64,000 nucleotides of DNA from Roseivivax sp. THAF197b (GCF_009363255.1 NZ_CP045318.1:1911501-1975500); one strand, 5' to 3'; counted from the first letter of the stretch, positions 54,327 through 63,739 are shown. Translations and numbers: made by a program. The notes: generated by a model not told the origin, from the letters alone.

Positions 54327-54947
54327 CCGTAATATCCTTCAAATGGACATACTCAAAACACACCCGCCGATAACAAAAACGTTCCGCTGAAATAGCGACG
54401 TCAAAGGCAGGTTTCTTCACAACGATAGTAGCGGGCAAAAATGACCCGGTCCCCCACTCCGAAAAGCAGTACTGCACGGGCAACGCGTTGAGTCAACGGA
54501 GTTTTACGCGGGATAGAGCGTTCAAGGCCGGGCAGAATGCATCCTGCCTGCCCGATTGGCAGATGCTTCCCGCGATGGCGTGAGGAGCAAGTGTGGCCAC
54601 AAGGGCAAGCAAAGCGTCTTGCAAACACCGGCGCGGATCGGAGCTCTGATCCGATCGAACTCGATGCAGATTCTCCCGACGATAATCGCGAAAGACTTGG
54701 TCTCAACGCGATCTGTCACTTATGAAAGAGATGCACAGAACTTTAAGTGCAACGCATAGTCACATTTGGATCAGACTAAAAATTAAGCAAATATTAATAA
54801 GGCGTTAACAAAGCTTAAGATGTGCACCCGGCGTCGAATCCGGGCCTGAAACGCCTATCCGAACGGCGCGTATCCCAAAGGGAGCGCTCCCCCAAAAAGA
54901 AACCGGGTCGAGCGACGCATCACGCCAAGAGACCGCCCCCTAGACGC
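54327..54947. other. Intergenic region, likely long promoter region of the MBOAT operon
   Basis: 621 bases with no convincing gene. Short frames on both strands (for example 54401-54706 minus, with a Cys/Ser/Arg-rich product) have no ribosome binding site and no plausible protein character. Bases 54715-54820 are strongly AT-rich and contain a row of TTAA boxes listed separately. The MBOAT start lacks a close promoter that I can define. Confidence 0.5.
54783..54818. promoter_or_regulatory. Array of four CtrA-like TTAA boxes
   Basis: TTAA occurs at 54783, 54794, 54805 and 54815, i.e. with N7, N7 and N6 spacers. Each neighbouring pair reproduces the CtrA full-site TTAA-N6/7-TTAA, and the boxes fall on one helical face. 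The array lies about 460 bases upstream of the MBOAT operon start and 130 bases beyond the 3' end of the deacetylase gene. Confidence 0.45.
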
Positions 54948-56048
54948 TCAGATCCGCGCGGCCAGATGTGCCACGCGATCGCGGATCTCGTCGGGGATCG
55001 GACCTTCGCGGCGAGGATCCCGCAAGCGCGTCAGAAGATCCTCGGTGGGCACGGCCTTGCGCGCCCAGGATAGCCCGCGCAGGATCGACTGGGCCTCGTC
55101 CGGTAGGCGGTCCGGGATGTCGTGCCCCGACAACGTGGCCCAGATACAGGTCCAGAGGCGGGCGACGCTCCACGGATTATACCCCCCGCCGCCTGACACG
55201 ATCAGCCGAGGCGCCAGCGGACGCAACGCCTCCACCGTTTCGATATGGGCGTTGTTGGACAGGGCCAGCCGCGACAGCGGGTCCTCCGTCACCGCATCTG
55301 CGCCGCATTGCAGATAGATCGCGTCGGGTCGGAAGGCCGCCGTGGCGGGCAGGATCACCTCGTCGAGAAACAGCCTGTAGGCGCTGTCATCCGACCCGCG
55401 CGGCATCGGCAGATTGAAGGCGGCACCGCCCGCGTCATCCTCGAGCTGGCCGGTGAACGGCCAGCGGCCCTCTTCATGGCAGGAGATCATCCGCACCTGG
55501 TCCGAGCCGTGGAAGGCAGGCTCCACGCCGTCGCAATGATGCGCGTCGATATCGATATAGACCACGCGGCCCAGACCCTGTGCCAGAAGGCGCTGGATCG
55601 TCAGAACCGGCTCGTTGATGTAGCAAAAGCCGTTGGCATAATCGGGGTGGCCGTGATGGGTGCCGCCGCCCGGATTATAGACCACACCGCCCTCGGCTAC
55701 CAATTCGGCGGCGAGCATTCCACCCCCTGCCGCGGTTGCCGGACGGCGATACATCTCGGCGAAAACGGGGTTCGACAATGTGCCCAGCCCATGCCGCCTG
55801 CGGGTTTCCGCATCCACAGCCTGCGCCTCTTCGGCGGCCACGAGCGCGCGGATGTAATCGGGCGTATGAAAGCCCAGAAGGGCTGCGGGCTTGGCGCGCG
55901 GACTTGTGCGGTAGCGCGACGCGGGCAGCCATCCCAGCGCGCGCGACAGGTCCATCACCGTGGGCACCCGCGGGATCGACAGGGGGTGCAGGCGGCCATA
56001 GCTCGACCCGCGATAGATATTCGATCCGATGAAAAGGGCGTCCCGCAT
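54948..56048 (-). CDS. Histone deacetylase family protein (AcuC-like)
   Basis: 366 residues of the arginase/deacetylase fold. Catalytic YNPGGGTHHGHPDYANGFCY (His131-His132), zinc ligands Asp168 and His170 in YIDIDAHHCDGVEPAF, Asp251 in QCGADAVTEDPLS, and the Tyr region SGGGGYNPWSVARLW are all intact, so it should be an active zinc deacetylase. AcuC members remove acetyl groups from acetyl-CoA synthetase in Bacillus. Acetylpolyamine deacetylases are an alternative. It is a single gene on the minus strand with divergent abrB-like gene upstream. The acs gene lies 42 kb away. Confidence 0.88.
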   Translation of the reverse strand: MRDALFIGSNIYRGSSYGRLHPLSIPRVPTVMDLSRALGWLPASRYRTSPRAKPAALLGFHTPDYIRALVAAEEAQAVDAETRRRHGLGTLSNPVFAEMYRRPATAAGGGMLAAELVAEGGVVYNPGGGTHHGHPDYANGFCYINEPVLTIQRLLAQGLGRVVYIDIDAHHCDGVEPAFHGSDQVRMISCHEEGRWPFTGQLEDDAGGAAFNLPMPRGSDDSAYRLFLDEVILPATAAFRPDAIYLQCGADAVTEDPLSRLALSNNAHIETVEALRPLAPRLIVSGGGGYNPWSVARLWTCIWATLSGHDIPDRLPDEAQSILRGLSWARKAVPTEDLLTRLRDPRREGPIPDEIRDRVAHLAARI

Positions 56049-56130
56049 GCGAGGCTAGTTAACCCGGCTTTGCAGCGCGCCAAGCCCCGCCGCGATTGCG
56101 CATCCGCGGCGCGCGCCGTAAGTCCGTCCC

Positions 56131-57210
56131 ATGCATCGACTGCCCCCTGCCCGCATCCTGTATCTCACGGCCCTCATGCTGCTCGTGGCGGCGGCAGGCG
56201 GCTGGATCGCCGCGCAGATCATGGTGCCGATGCCGTGGATGATCGGCGCGCTCGCAGCCTCCGCCATTAGCGTGGCGACACTGCAGGGCAGCCTCCTGCG
56301 GGATTACGTCTTTCCCAATCGCTTCCGGAACCCGTTTATCGCGCTTGTCGGCGTGATGATCGGCAGCCAGGCCTCGCCCGAGCTTCTGGACAGCCTCGCG
56401 ACCCTGCCGCTGGCCCTCGCAGCCCTGTTGCTCTTCATTCTCGTGGCCCATGCGGGCAATGTCGTGATCTTCGAGCGACTGGGCGGGTACGATCGCGCCA
56501 CCGCCTTCTATGCGGGCACGCCCGGCGGGCTGATGGAATCGATCCTTCTGGGCGAAGGCGCCGGGGCCGATATCCGCATCCTGACGCTGCAGCAATTCCT
56601 GCGCATCATCTTCGTGGTGACGCTGGTGCCGGCCGCGCTTTCGATCTGGGCGGGGGAGCCCCTGGGTTCGGCGGCAGGCATCGCGCCCGGCGGGGATATT
56701 CCCCCCGTCTGGTCGGATTACGTCCTCGGGGCGGGCGCCGCGGCTTTGGGCTTGTTTCTCGCGCGCGCGGTGCATGTGCCCGCAGGTCACCTCGTTGGCC
56801 CGCTGGTCATCACGGCCGCGCTGACCCTCGTTGGGGCGATCGACTTGCACCTGCCATTCTGGGTTCTGGCGGTGGCGCAGGTCGTGATCGGCACCTCGCT
56901 GGGCCTGCGCTTTCTGGGCATCACGGCGGCGCATATTCGTCGCGGTCTTGGGCTGGCCTTCGTGTCGGTCGCCTTCATGCTGGCTCTCGGGGCGATCCTG
57001 TCGCTTGTGCTCGCGCAGGTAACCGGCCTCGACGTGGTGCAATTGCTGCTGAGCTTCGCGCCGGGCGGCGTGACCGAGATGTCGCTCATAGCACTTTCGC
57101 TGTCCGTGAGCCCGGCCCTCGTGAGCCTCTTTCACGTCGCGCGCATCCTGATGACGGTGGGCACGCTGATGGTGACGCCGCGCCTCGTCGGGCTTGGGAC
57201 GAAGAGCTGA
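56131..57210 (+). CDS. AbrB-family membrane protein (putative ammonia monooxygenase regulator family transporter)
   Basis: 359 residues with about 10 helices in two AbrB duplication units. Conserved blocks are MVPMPWMIGALAASA in the first half, FYAGTPGGLMESILLGE in the middle, VPAGHLVGPLVITAALTLVG opening the second half, and SFAPGGVTEMSLIALSLSV near the end. The paired PGG motifs in re-entrant-like positions are typical. The family has been called AbrB after an ammonia monooxygenase locus but acts as a membrane transporter of uncertain substrate. It is divergent from the deacetylase with an 82-base gap and convergent with the ABC-F gene. Confidence 0.82.
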   Translation: MHRLPPARILYLTALMLLVAAAGGWIAAQIMVPMPWMIGALAASAISVATLQGSLLRDYVFPNRFRNPFIALVGVMIGSQASPELLDSLATLPLALAALLLFILVAHAGNVVIFERLGGYDRATAFYAGTPGGLMESILLGEGAGADIRILTLQQFLRIIFVVTLVPAALSIWAGEPLGSAAGIAPGGDIPPVWSDYVLGAGAAALGLFLARAVHVPAGHLVGPLVITAALTLVGAIDLHLPFWVLAVAQVVIGTSLGLRFLGITAAHIRRGLGLAFVSVAFMLALGAILSLVLAQVTGLDVVQLLLSFAPGGVTEMSLIALSLSVSPALVSLFHVARILMTVGTLMVTPRLVGLGTKS

Positions 57211-57282
57211 GCTGGAAAGGCGTCAGTTCGACGATCTGGCGCAGCAAGGGAATTACGGCGGTCTAGTTCAAAGCCACAGCCC

Positions 57283-59103
57283 CTACCCCGCAGCCTCCGC
57301 CTTCTCCTCCAGCATCAGCCATTCTTCCTCTGCCGCCGACAGCTTCTCCTGCCGTTCGGCCAACGCCTCCGTCGCCTTCTGGAACTTCACCGGCTCGCGG
57401 GTGAACAGCTCGGGGTCGGTCAGCAGCCCGTTCAGCTTTCCGATCTCCGCCTCGAGCCGCGCGATGACCTGCGGCAATTCCTCCAGACGGTGCTTTTCCG
57501 AGAAGCTCAAGCCGGACGCCTTGGATTTGGGCTTTGCCTTGGGCGTGTCAGTCTTGGCCTGCGGAGCCGCTGCGGGCTTGGCCGCGTCGCGCGTGGCCTG
57601 CCGCTGGCTTTGGTAATCCGACCAGCCGCCGGCATAGACGGTCGCACGGCCATCCCCCTCCATCGCCACGGTGGTCGTCGCCACCCGGTCGAGGAAGTCG
57701 CGGTCGTGGCTGACCAGCAGGACCGTGCCCTGGTATTCGCCCAGAAGGTCCTGAAGCAGGTCGAGCGTTTCCACATCGAGATCGTTGGTCGGCTCGTCCA
57801 GCACCAGAAGGTTCGATTCCCGCGCCATGATCTTGGCCAGCAGCAGTCGCGCCTTCTCTCCGCCCGAGAGCGAGCGGACGGGTGCGCGAACCCGCCGTTC
57901 GTCGAACAGGAACTCCTTGAGATAGCCCACCACATGTTTGGGCTGGCCACGCACCAGGATCTGGTCGGCCTTGCCCGAAACCCGCATGTCCGGATCGCCC
58001 GTGAGGTTCTCCCAAAGCGACATATCTCCGTCGAGCTTCGCGCGGCTCTGATCGAAGATTGCGGGCACAAGGTTCGTCCCAAGCTTCACGCGGCCCTGAT
58101 CGGGGGCTTCCTCGCCCATCAGCATGCGGATCAGCGTGGTCTTGCCCACACCGTTCGGCCCCACGAAGGCGACCCGGTCCCCGCGTTCGATCTTGATGGA
58201 GAAATCGCGCAGGATGGTCTTGTCGCCGAAGCCCTTGGCCAGCCCTTCGGCTTCGATGACCTTCTTGCCCGAGCTTGGCCCCGAGGCGAGGTCCATCGCC
58301 GCCGTGCCCTGCCTGCGGATCATGCCCGCGCGTTCCTCGCGCAGCGCCTTCAAGGCCCGCACCCGGCCCTGGTTGCGCGTGCGCCGGGCCGAGATCCCCT
58401 CGACCGCCCATTTCGCCTCGGCCTTGATCTTGCGATCCATCTTGTGCCGCGCGATGTCCTCTTCTTCCCAGATCTTGTCGCGCCATTCCTCGAACCCGTC
58501 GAACCCGGTCTCGCGGCGGCGCACGGCGCCCCGGTCGATCCAGAGCGTGGCGCGCGTCAGTTCCGTCAGGAAACGCCGGTCGTGGCTGATCAGCACAAAG
58601 GCCTTGCGCGTGGCCTTGAGTTCCGCCTCGAGCCATCCGATCGCCTCGATATCGAGGTGGTTGGTCGGCTCGTCCAGAAGCAGGAGGTCGGGATCCTCGG
58701 CCATGAGCTTGGCCAAGGCCGCGCGTCGCTTCTCGCCGCCCGAGGCGGTCTCGACCGCGCGGGCGGGGTCGAATTTCAGCCCCTCCGAGGCGGCCTCGAC
58801 GCGGTAGAGATCGGCAGGCCCCAACTCGGACGTCGCGAAATCGCCGAGCGTGGCAAAGCCCGAGAGATAGGGGTCCTGCTCCATGTAGCCGACGGACTGG
58901 CCCGGCGGGACAACCCGCGTGCCGGTATCGGCCTCCACGAGCCCCGCCATGACCTTCATCAGGGTGGATTTGCCCGACCCGTTGCGCCCCACCAGCGCCA
59001 CCCTGTCCCGCGGCTGCACCACGAGGCTCAGATCGGCGAAGACAGGCTCACCGCCGAAGGTCAGCGAAATGTCGGAGAGTTGCAAAAGGGGTGCTTGGGC
59101 CAT
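57283..59103 (-). CDS. ABC-F family ATPase (Uup-like)
   Basis: 606 residues with two ABC domains in tandem and no membrane helices. Walker A VGRNGSGKSTLMKVMAG and VGPNGVGKTTLIRMLMG, signatures ASGGEKRRAALAKLMAED and LSGGEKARLLLAKIM, Walker B LLLLDEPTNHLD and LLVLDEPTNDLD. The linker contains the charged ABC-F segment (KMDRKIKAEAKWAVEG), and the C-terminal coiled coil (KHRLEELPQVIARLEAEIGK and on) follows an Ala/Pro/Lys linker, as in Uup. Such proteins act at the ribosome or on replication structures. The start at 59103 gives the conserved APLLQLSDISLTFGG beginning. It is followed convergently by the AbrB-family gene. Confidence 0.9.
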   Translation of the reverse strand: MAQAPLLQLSDISLTFGGEPVFADLSLVVQPRDRVALVGRNGSGKSTLMKVMAGLVEADTGTRVVPPGQSVGYMEQDPYLSGFATLGDFATSELGPADLYRVEAASEGLKFDPARAVETASGGEKRRAALAKLMAEDPDLLLLDEPTNHLDIEAIGWLEAELKATRKAFVLISHDRRFLTELTRATLWIDRGAVRRRETGFDGFEEWRDKIWEEEDIARHKMDRKIKAEAKWAVEGISARRTRNQGRVRALKALREERAGMIRRQGTAAMDLASGPSSGKKVIEAEGLAKGFGDKTILRDFSIKIERGDRVAFVGPNGVGKTTLIRMLMGEEAPDQGRVKLGTNLVPAIFDQSRAKLDGDMSLWENLTGDPDMRVSGKADQILVRGQPKHVVGYLKEFLFDERRVRAPVRSLSGGEKARLLLAKIMARESNLLVLDEPTNDLDVETLDLLQDLLGEYQGTVLLVSHDRDFLDRVATTTVAMEGDGRATVYAGGWSDYQSQRQATRDAAKPAAAPQAKTDTPKAKPKSKASGLSFSEKHRLEELPQVIARLEAEIGKLNGLLTDPELFTREPVKFQKATEALAERQEKLSAAEEEWLMLEEKAEAAG

Positions 59104-59154
59104 GGCGCGCCATATGGCAGCGGCGAGGAGCGCCCGCAAGGGCGCGAGGAGCGC

Positions 59155-59997
59155 TCAGCCTGCCAACCGCCGCAAGGCGCGCGCCCGTCCGGGCGGAATG
59201 CGCGCGATCTCCACGCCGGTGAAGACGTGCAGCGTGCCAAGATCCCGGTCGATCACCGCGTGATCGCTGACCCAACCGCCCAGGGCCAGGTAGGAGCGCA
59301 GAAGCGGCGGCAGGGCGCGCAGACCCGCCTGTCCGTCCCCCCTGCCCGGTGCCTCTTGGCGATGCATCGCATCGGCATAGCGATGCGTTTCCGCCGCGCG
59401 CGGTCCGATCCGCCAGCGTTCCGGCGCCTGGTGGTGAAGTGCGAGCCAGTCCAGTGCCGCCGCATGCGGCGTGGGATCGGTGCCCGGAAAGGACGCGCAG
59501 CCGAAAAGAAGTTGCACGTCCTCGGCATCCACGAAGCGCGTCAGCCCGGCCCAGGCCAGACGCGGCACATCCGCATCGCGACATTTCTCCGCGACGCAAA
59601 AGCGCCCGATCTCCGCCATTCCGCCCCGAAAGCGCGTCAGTCGCGAGAGGTCATAGAATTGCGCGGCATAGCTTGTCCCAAGCGCGGCGGCGCTCCGCAG
59701 GTGCAGAAGGCGGAATGCCGCCAGCACCTGCCCCGCCGGGCCCTCAGCCGTGTCTGCACGCGCCTCGACAAGGACATGCGCGCAGATGGGATCGAAGGCG
59801 TCCTGCTCGGACATCTCGGGGTCGCGGCCCCGAAAGGCCTGCGCCCGCAGTGCAAGAATTGCCGCGTGATCCTCGGCGCTTGACGCCATACGCACCCGCA
59901 AGCCGGGTGTTTCGATGCGGAACGGGTCGACGTCGGTGGCTTGGGCCACATGTCGCCCCGCGCGCGTCTCTACAGGCGGGGCGGCGTGAAGGTCCAC
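59155..59997 (-). CDS. olsB: OlsB-like N-acyltransferase (GNAT, ornithine lipid synthesis)
   Basis: 280 residues. The FYDLSRLTRF and GGMAEIGRFCVAEKCRD blocks and QLLFGCASFPGTDPTPHAA are characteristic of OlsB, which transfers a 3-hydroxyacyl group from ACP to ornithine in ornithine-lipid synthesis. No OlsA partner is adjacent. The start is a GTG at 59997 directly after the bamE stop. The first internal ATG at residue 38 would cut into the first beta strand, so the GTG is preferred, although no good Shine-Dalgarno is visible. The cytosolic, membrane-associated enzyme is probably co-transcribed with bamE. Confidence 0.8.
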   Translation of the reverse strand: MDLHAAPPVETRAGRHVAQATDVDPFRIETPGLRVRMASSAEDHAAILALRAQAFRGRDPEMSEQDAFDPICAHVLVEARADTAEGPAGQVLAAFRLLHLRSAAALGTSYAAQFYDLSRLTRFRGGMAEIGRFCVAEKCRDADVPRLAWAGLTRFVDAEDVQLLFGCASFPGTDPTPHAAALDWLALHHQAPERWRIGPRAAETHRYADAMHRQEAPGRGDGQAGLRALPPLLRSYLALGGWVSDHAVIDRDLGTLHVFTGVEIARIPPGRARALRRLAG

Positions 59998-60465
59998 TTA
60001 CTGGTCCAGAAGACCGGCGGGGTTGAGCGAGCCGATATTGCCGAAGAGCTTGCGAATGAAGCTGATATCGCTGCCCGCGCTATCGGTCACCCGGCGCGAC
60101 AGCGGTACGACGCGGCCGTCTTCGAGACCGTAGCGTTCGATATTCTGCACAACATCGTCTTCGGTGAAGGAGATCGCCACGACCTCCCGCTCCACCACGG
60201 TAGGCTTCTGCCAGGCGAAGTGGCGAATGGTGCTGCCGATCCAGTAATAGGAGCCGTCGGACAGGACGCCGGAGGCCGTGGGCACGCCCACCGTCTCCTC
60301 GACCGTGGCCCGCGTATCGATTCCCGCGATGATGGATTGCAGATCTTCCTCGGGCGGCACGTAGCCGTGATTGCGGATATCCGCGGTGCAGGCCGCAAGG
60401 CTGCTACCCAGAACCAAAACCAAAGCCAGGCGCACAGCGCGTGCCGAATAGTGACTGCCCGTCAT
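59998..60465 (-). CDS. bamE: Outer membrane assembly lipoprotein BamE (SmpA/OmlA)
   Basis: 155 residues. A lipoprotein signal peptide ends in the lipobox LAAC with Cys26, followed by TADIRNHGYVPPEEDLQSI and the SmpA/OmlA domain with TRATVEETVGVPTASG, YYWIGSTIRHFAWQKPTVVE and FTEDDVVQNIERYGLEDG. BamE is a small subunit of the BAM complex at the outer membrane. It is divergent from the yceD-rpmF-plsX-fabH block, a conserved arrangement in alphaproteobacteria, and lies head to tail with the OlsB-like gene. Confidence 0.9.
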   Translation of the reverse strand: MTGSHYSARAVRLALVLVLGSSLAACTADIRNHGYVPPEEDLQSIIAGIDTRATVEETVGVPTASGVLSDGSYYWIGSTIRHFAWQKPTVVEREVVAISFTEDDVVQNIERYGLEDGRVVPLSRRVTDSAGSDISFIRKLFGNIGSLNPAGLLDQ

Positions 60466-60584
60466 TCCGTCCCTCTTGCCTTCGGCCTCGATCGCCTTTT
60501 ATCCCGCTTACAGAAGGACGTCCCGGCGATCAAGCCACGGGCGTGTCACTGGAAATCCCGATTGACCCGAAAGGTGCCGATCCC

Positions 60585-61169
60585 ATGCCCGAAGCGCCCG
60601 ATCCCGCCAGATCCGCAAATCCCGGCCCGTTCCGTTTGGCCGACCTGTCGCAGACCGCACCGACCCGGTTTCGCGTTACCCCGGACGAGGCCCAGCGGGC
60701 CCGGATCGCGGAGGCGCTCGATCTGTCCGGTTTGCGCAAGGTGCTTTTCGAAGGCGCGATCAAGCCCTTGGGCAAACGCGGCTGGCGGCTTGAGGGGCGG
60801 CTCGGGGCCACCGTCATCCAGCCCTGCATCGCCACGCTCGCGCCCGTGACCACGCGGATCGACACCGATGTGCAGCGCACCTTCCTGCCGCCCGATCTCC
60901 TCGATGAGCCCGAGCCCGGCTCCGAGGTGGAGATGCCCGAGGACGACACCACCGAAGCCCTGGGCGAGATGATCGACCCGACCCCGGTGATGATCGAGGC
61001 GCTCGCGCTCGCCGCGCCGGACTACCCCCGCGCGCCCGATGCACCCAAGATGGAGGCCGAGGCGCGTCCGCCCGGCGCCGCTCCGATCCGCGAAGAGGAG
61101 ACGAAGCCCTTCGCCGGTCTCGCCGGGCTGAAACAGCAGCTCGAAAAGGGGGAAGACGAGGACGGTTGA
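60585..61169 (+). CDS. YceD/DUF177 family protein
   Basis: 194 residues. The DUF177 core LRKVLFEGAIKPLGKRGWRL is followed by EGRLGATVIQPCIATLAPVTTRIDTDVQRTFLP in the family pattern, and the tail PFAGLAGLKQQLEKGE is the conserved end. YceD is linked to ribosome/23S rRNA accumulation and is nearly always encoded before rpmF, as here. The ATG at 60585 follows AAGGTG. An upstream extension to 60441 would cover the intergenic region. Confidence 0.85.
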   Translation: MPEAPDPARSANPGPFRLADLSQTAPTRFRVTPDEAQRARIAEALDLSGLRKVLFEGAIKPLGKRGWRLEGRLGATVIQPCIATLAPVTTRIDTDVQRTFLPPDLLDEPEPGSEVEMPEDDTTEALGEMIDPTPVMIEALALAAPDYPRAPDAPKMEAEARPPGAAPIREEETKPFAGLAGLKQQLEKGEDEDG

Positions 61170-61333
61170 TCCCTCAGAAATCGCTTGCGTTTCGACACAC
61201 CGTCACTATGTATGCGCCTTCACCGGAATTCAGGGTTGCCAGCGGTGCGCGATAGGGACTATCCCCCCGCCAGATTCCCGACAGCGGCGTTCGGTCACCG
61301 ATCGCGCCGATAACACGAGATTGAGGTTGAGAC

Positions 61334-61540
61334 ATGGCCGTCCAACAGAACAAAGTATCCAAGTCGCGCCGCAACAACCGTCGCGCACACGATTCGCTTG
61401 AGGCTGCAAACCCCAACGAATGCACCAATTGCGGCGAGCTGAAGCGTCCGCATCACGTCTGCCCGTCCTGCGGCCATTATGCCGACCGTGAGGTCGTCGC
61501 GGTCGCGGACGAGATCGACCTGGACGAAGACGCAGCCTAA
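61334..61540 (+). CDS. rpmF: 50S ribosomal protein L32
   Basis: 68 residues. The typical L32 start [20 protein letters not shown] is followed by a four-cysteine zinc module [20 protein letters not shown] and an acidic C-terminal extension ([10 protein letters not shown]) usual in alphaproteobacteria. The gene precedes plsX with a 28-base gap in the conserved ribosome/lipid operon. Confidence 0.97.
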   Translation: MAVQQNKVSKSRRNNRRAHDSLEAANPNECTNCGELKRPHHVCPSCGHYADREVVAVADEIDLDEDAA

Positions 61541-61568
61541 GTAACGCATCCCCGCGAGGCCCATCTTC

Positions 61569-62675
61569 ATGACCTCTTCGCAGGATCACCAGGAGACGGG
61601 TCGCGCCGATGTGGTGCTTTCGATCGACGCCATGGGCGGCGATCATGGACCGGCGGCCGTTGTCGCCGGTCTTGCCATGTTTGCGCAAAAGACCCCGGAT
61701 GTGCGGTTCCTGCTGCACGGTCGCGTGGCCGAACTCGAAAAGCTCGTGGCCAAGACGCCTGCCCTTCAGGGGCGGGTCGATCTGCGCAACGCCGACGATA
61801 TCGTCTCCATGGACGACAAGCCCAGCCACGTCATGCGCAACGGCAAGGGCACCTCGATGTGGTCCACGCTGGAAGCGGTCCGCGACGGGGAGGCTTCCAT
61901 CGCGGTGTCTTGCGGCAATACCGGCGCGCTCATGGCGATCTCGATGGTGCGTCTGCGCAAATTGCCGGGGGTCAGCCGCCCGGCCATCGCGATTCTCTGG
62001 CCGTCCCGGTCCGAGCAGGGCTTCAACGTCATGCTCGATGTGGGTGCCGATATCCGGGCCGATGCCCGCGATCTTCTGCAATACGCGCTGATGGGCGTGT
62101 CCTATGCCCGCAACGGCCTGTCGCTCGCCCGCCCGCGCGTCGGCCTGCTCAATGTCGGCACCGAGGAACACAAAGGCCGGACCGAGCTGCACGAGGCGCA
62201 TGCGCTGATCCACGCCACCGCAGAAGATGCCGAGTTTGATTTCGTGGGCTTCGTCGAGGGCGGCGATATTCCCGGTAACGTGGCCGATGTGATCGTCACC
62301 GACGGCTTTACCGGCAATGTCGCGCTGAAAACCGGCGAAGGCACGGCGAGCCTCATTCGCGATCTTCTGCGCGAAGCCTTCGCCTATTCCTTCATCTCGC
62401 GCATCGCGTCCCTTCTGGCCTATCCCTCGCTCAAGCGGCTGTCGAAGCGGATCGACCCGCGCCGCGTCAATGGCGGGGTCTTCCTCGGTCTGAACGGAAC
62501 GGTCGTGAAATCCCACGGCGCCGCCGATGCCACGGGTGTGGCTGCGGCCACGCGCCTCGCCTACCGCCTCGCGGAGCAGGGCTTTACGGACCGGCTGAAG
62601 GCCCGGGTTGCCTCTGCCGCGGAGCGCGCTCAGGATATCGCCAAATCCGCCGAAGACGGAGAGGAGACGACATGA
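61569..62675 (+). CDS. plsX: Phosphate acyltransferase PlsX
   Basis: 368 residues. LSIDAMGGDHGPAAVVAGL is the defining N-terminal motif, followed by SCGNTGALMAISMVRLRKLP, LLNVGTEEHKGRTELHEAH and FVGFVEGGDIPGNVADVIVT. It converts acyl-ACP and phosphate to acyl-phosphate for phospholipid synthesis. It overlaps fabH by ATGA, linking membrane lipid and fatty acid initiation genes. The first 10 residues are poorly conserved and polar. Confidence 0.96.
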   Translation: MTSSQDHQETGRADVVLSIDAMGGDHGPAAVVAGLAMFAQKTPDVRFLLHGRVAELEKLVAKTPALQGRVDLRNADDIVSMDDKPSHVMRNGKGTSMWSTLEAVRDGEASIAVSCGNTGALMAISMVRLRKLPGVSRPAIAILWPSRSEQGFNVMLDVGADIRADARDLLQYALMGVSYARNGLSLARPRVGLLNVGTEEHKGRTELHEAHALIHATAEDAEFDFVGFVEGGDIPGNVADVIVTDGFTGNVALKTGEGTASLIRDLLREAFAYSFISRIASLLAYPSLKRLSKRIDPRRVNGGVFLGLNGTVVKSHGAADATGVAAATRLAYRLAEQGFTDRLKARVASAAERAQDIAKSAEDGEETT

Positions 62676-63643
62676 CCGTGCGTGCCGTGGTCGCTGGATG
62701 CGGCCACTACCTTCCGACCCGCGTGGTCGAGAATGCCGAATTCGAATCCCGCCTCGACACATCCGATGAGTGGATCCGAAGCCGGTCCGGCATCGAACGG
62801 CGTCACTTTGCAGCCGAGGGCGAGACCACGTCGGACCTCGCCACCCATGCCGCCCGTGCCGCTTTGGCCGATGCGGGGCTGGTGCCCGACGATATCGATG
62901 CGCTGATCGTCGCCACCTCCACCGCGGATCTGACCTTCCCGTCGGCTGCCACGATGGTGCAGGCGCAACTCGGCATGACCCGTGGCTTTGCCTTCGACGT
63001 GCAGGCCGTCTGCGCGGGCTTCATCTACGCGATGAGCAACGCCAACGCGCTGATCGTCTCGGGCCAGGCCGAACGGGTCATGGTCATCGGGGCAGAGACC
63101 TTCAGCCGGATCATGGATTGGGAAGACCGCTCGACCTGCGTGCTTTTCGGTGACGGTGCGGGCGCGATCATCCTCGAGGCGAAAACCGGCAGCGGCTCGG
63201 TCGCCGACCGCGGCATCCTCTCGACCGATCTGCATTCGGACGGACGCCACCGCGATATCCTTTATGTCGATGGCGGTGTCTCCACCCAAAGCACTGGCCA
63301 TCTGCGCATGGAGGGCAAAGAAGTCTTCCGCCACGCGGTCGAGAAGCTCGCCGCGACAGCGACGGATGCGCTCGGCAAGGTCGGGCTCACCGGCGCGGAT
63401 GTGGATTGGGTCGTCCCGCACCAGGCCAATATCCGCATCATTTCGGGCACCGCGAAGAAGCTGGGCCTGTCCATGGACAACGTCATCGTCACCGTTCAGG
63501 ACCATGGCAATACGTCCGCGGCGTCGATCCCGCTCGCCCTGTCCGTCGGCAAGGCGGAAGGCAAGATCAAGCAGGGCGATCTGCTGGTCACCGAAGCCAT
63601 TGGCGGTGGTCTCGCCTGGGGCGCTGTCGTCCTGCGCTGGTAG
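62672..63643 (+). CDS. fabH: Beta-ketoacyl-ACP synthase III
   Basis: 323 residues with the full catalytic triad: Cys114 in DVQAVCAGFIYAM, His250 in WVVPHQANIRI and Asn280 in DHGNTSAASIPLAL. The C-terminal GGGLAWGAVVLRW is typical. It condenses acetyl-CoA with malonyl-ACP to start fatty acid synthesis. A GAGGAG leader lies within the end of plsX, and the ihf gene follows after 96 bases. Confidence 0.96.
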   Translation: MTVRAVVAGCGHYLPTRVVENAEFESRLDTSDEWIRSRSGIERRHFAAEGETTSDLATHAARAALADAGLVPDDIDALIVATSTADLTFPSAATMVQAQLGMTRGFAFDVQAVCAGFIYAMSNANALIVSGQAERVMVIGAETFSRIMDWEDRSTCVLFGDGAGAIILEAKTGSGSVADRGILSTDLHSDGRHRDILYVDGGVSTQSTGHLRMEGKEVFRHAVEKLAATATDALGKVGLTGADVDWVVPHQANIRIISGTAKKLGLSMDNVIVTVQDHGNTSAASIPLALSVGKAEGKIKQGDLLVTEAIGGGLAWGAVVLRW

Positions 63644-63739
63644 CACTTTTTCCGGCGCATCCCCGCCTGCCGCCAAGCCATTGATATTGACTCGGAAAAT
63701 CCCCCGCGCCTAAACTCCCCAAAACCAAGGGGATAGCTG

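Noticed and set aside
54401..54706. A 101-codon minus-strand frame upstream of the MBOAT gene
   Set aside because: No ribosome site, no promoter and an implausible Cys/Arg/Ser-rich composition. The region is better read as a long regulatory gap.
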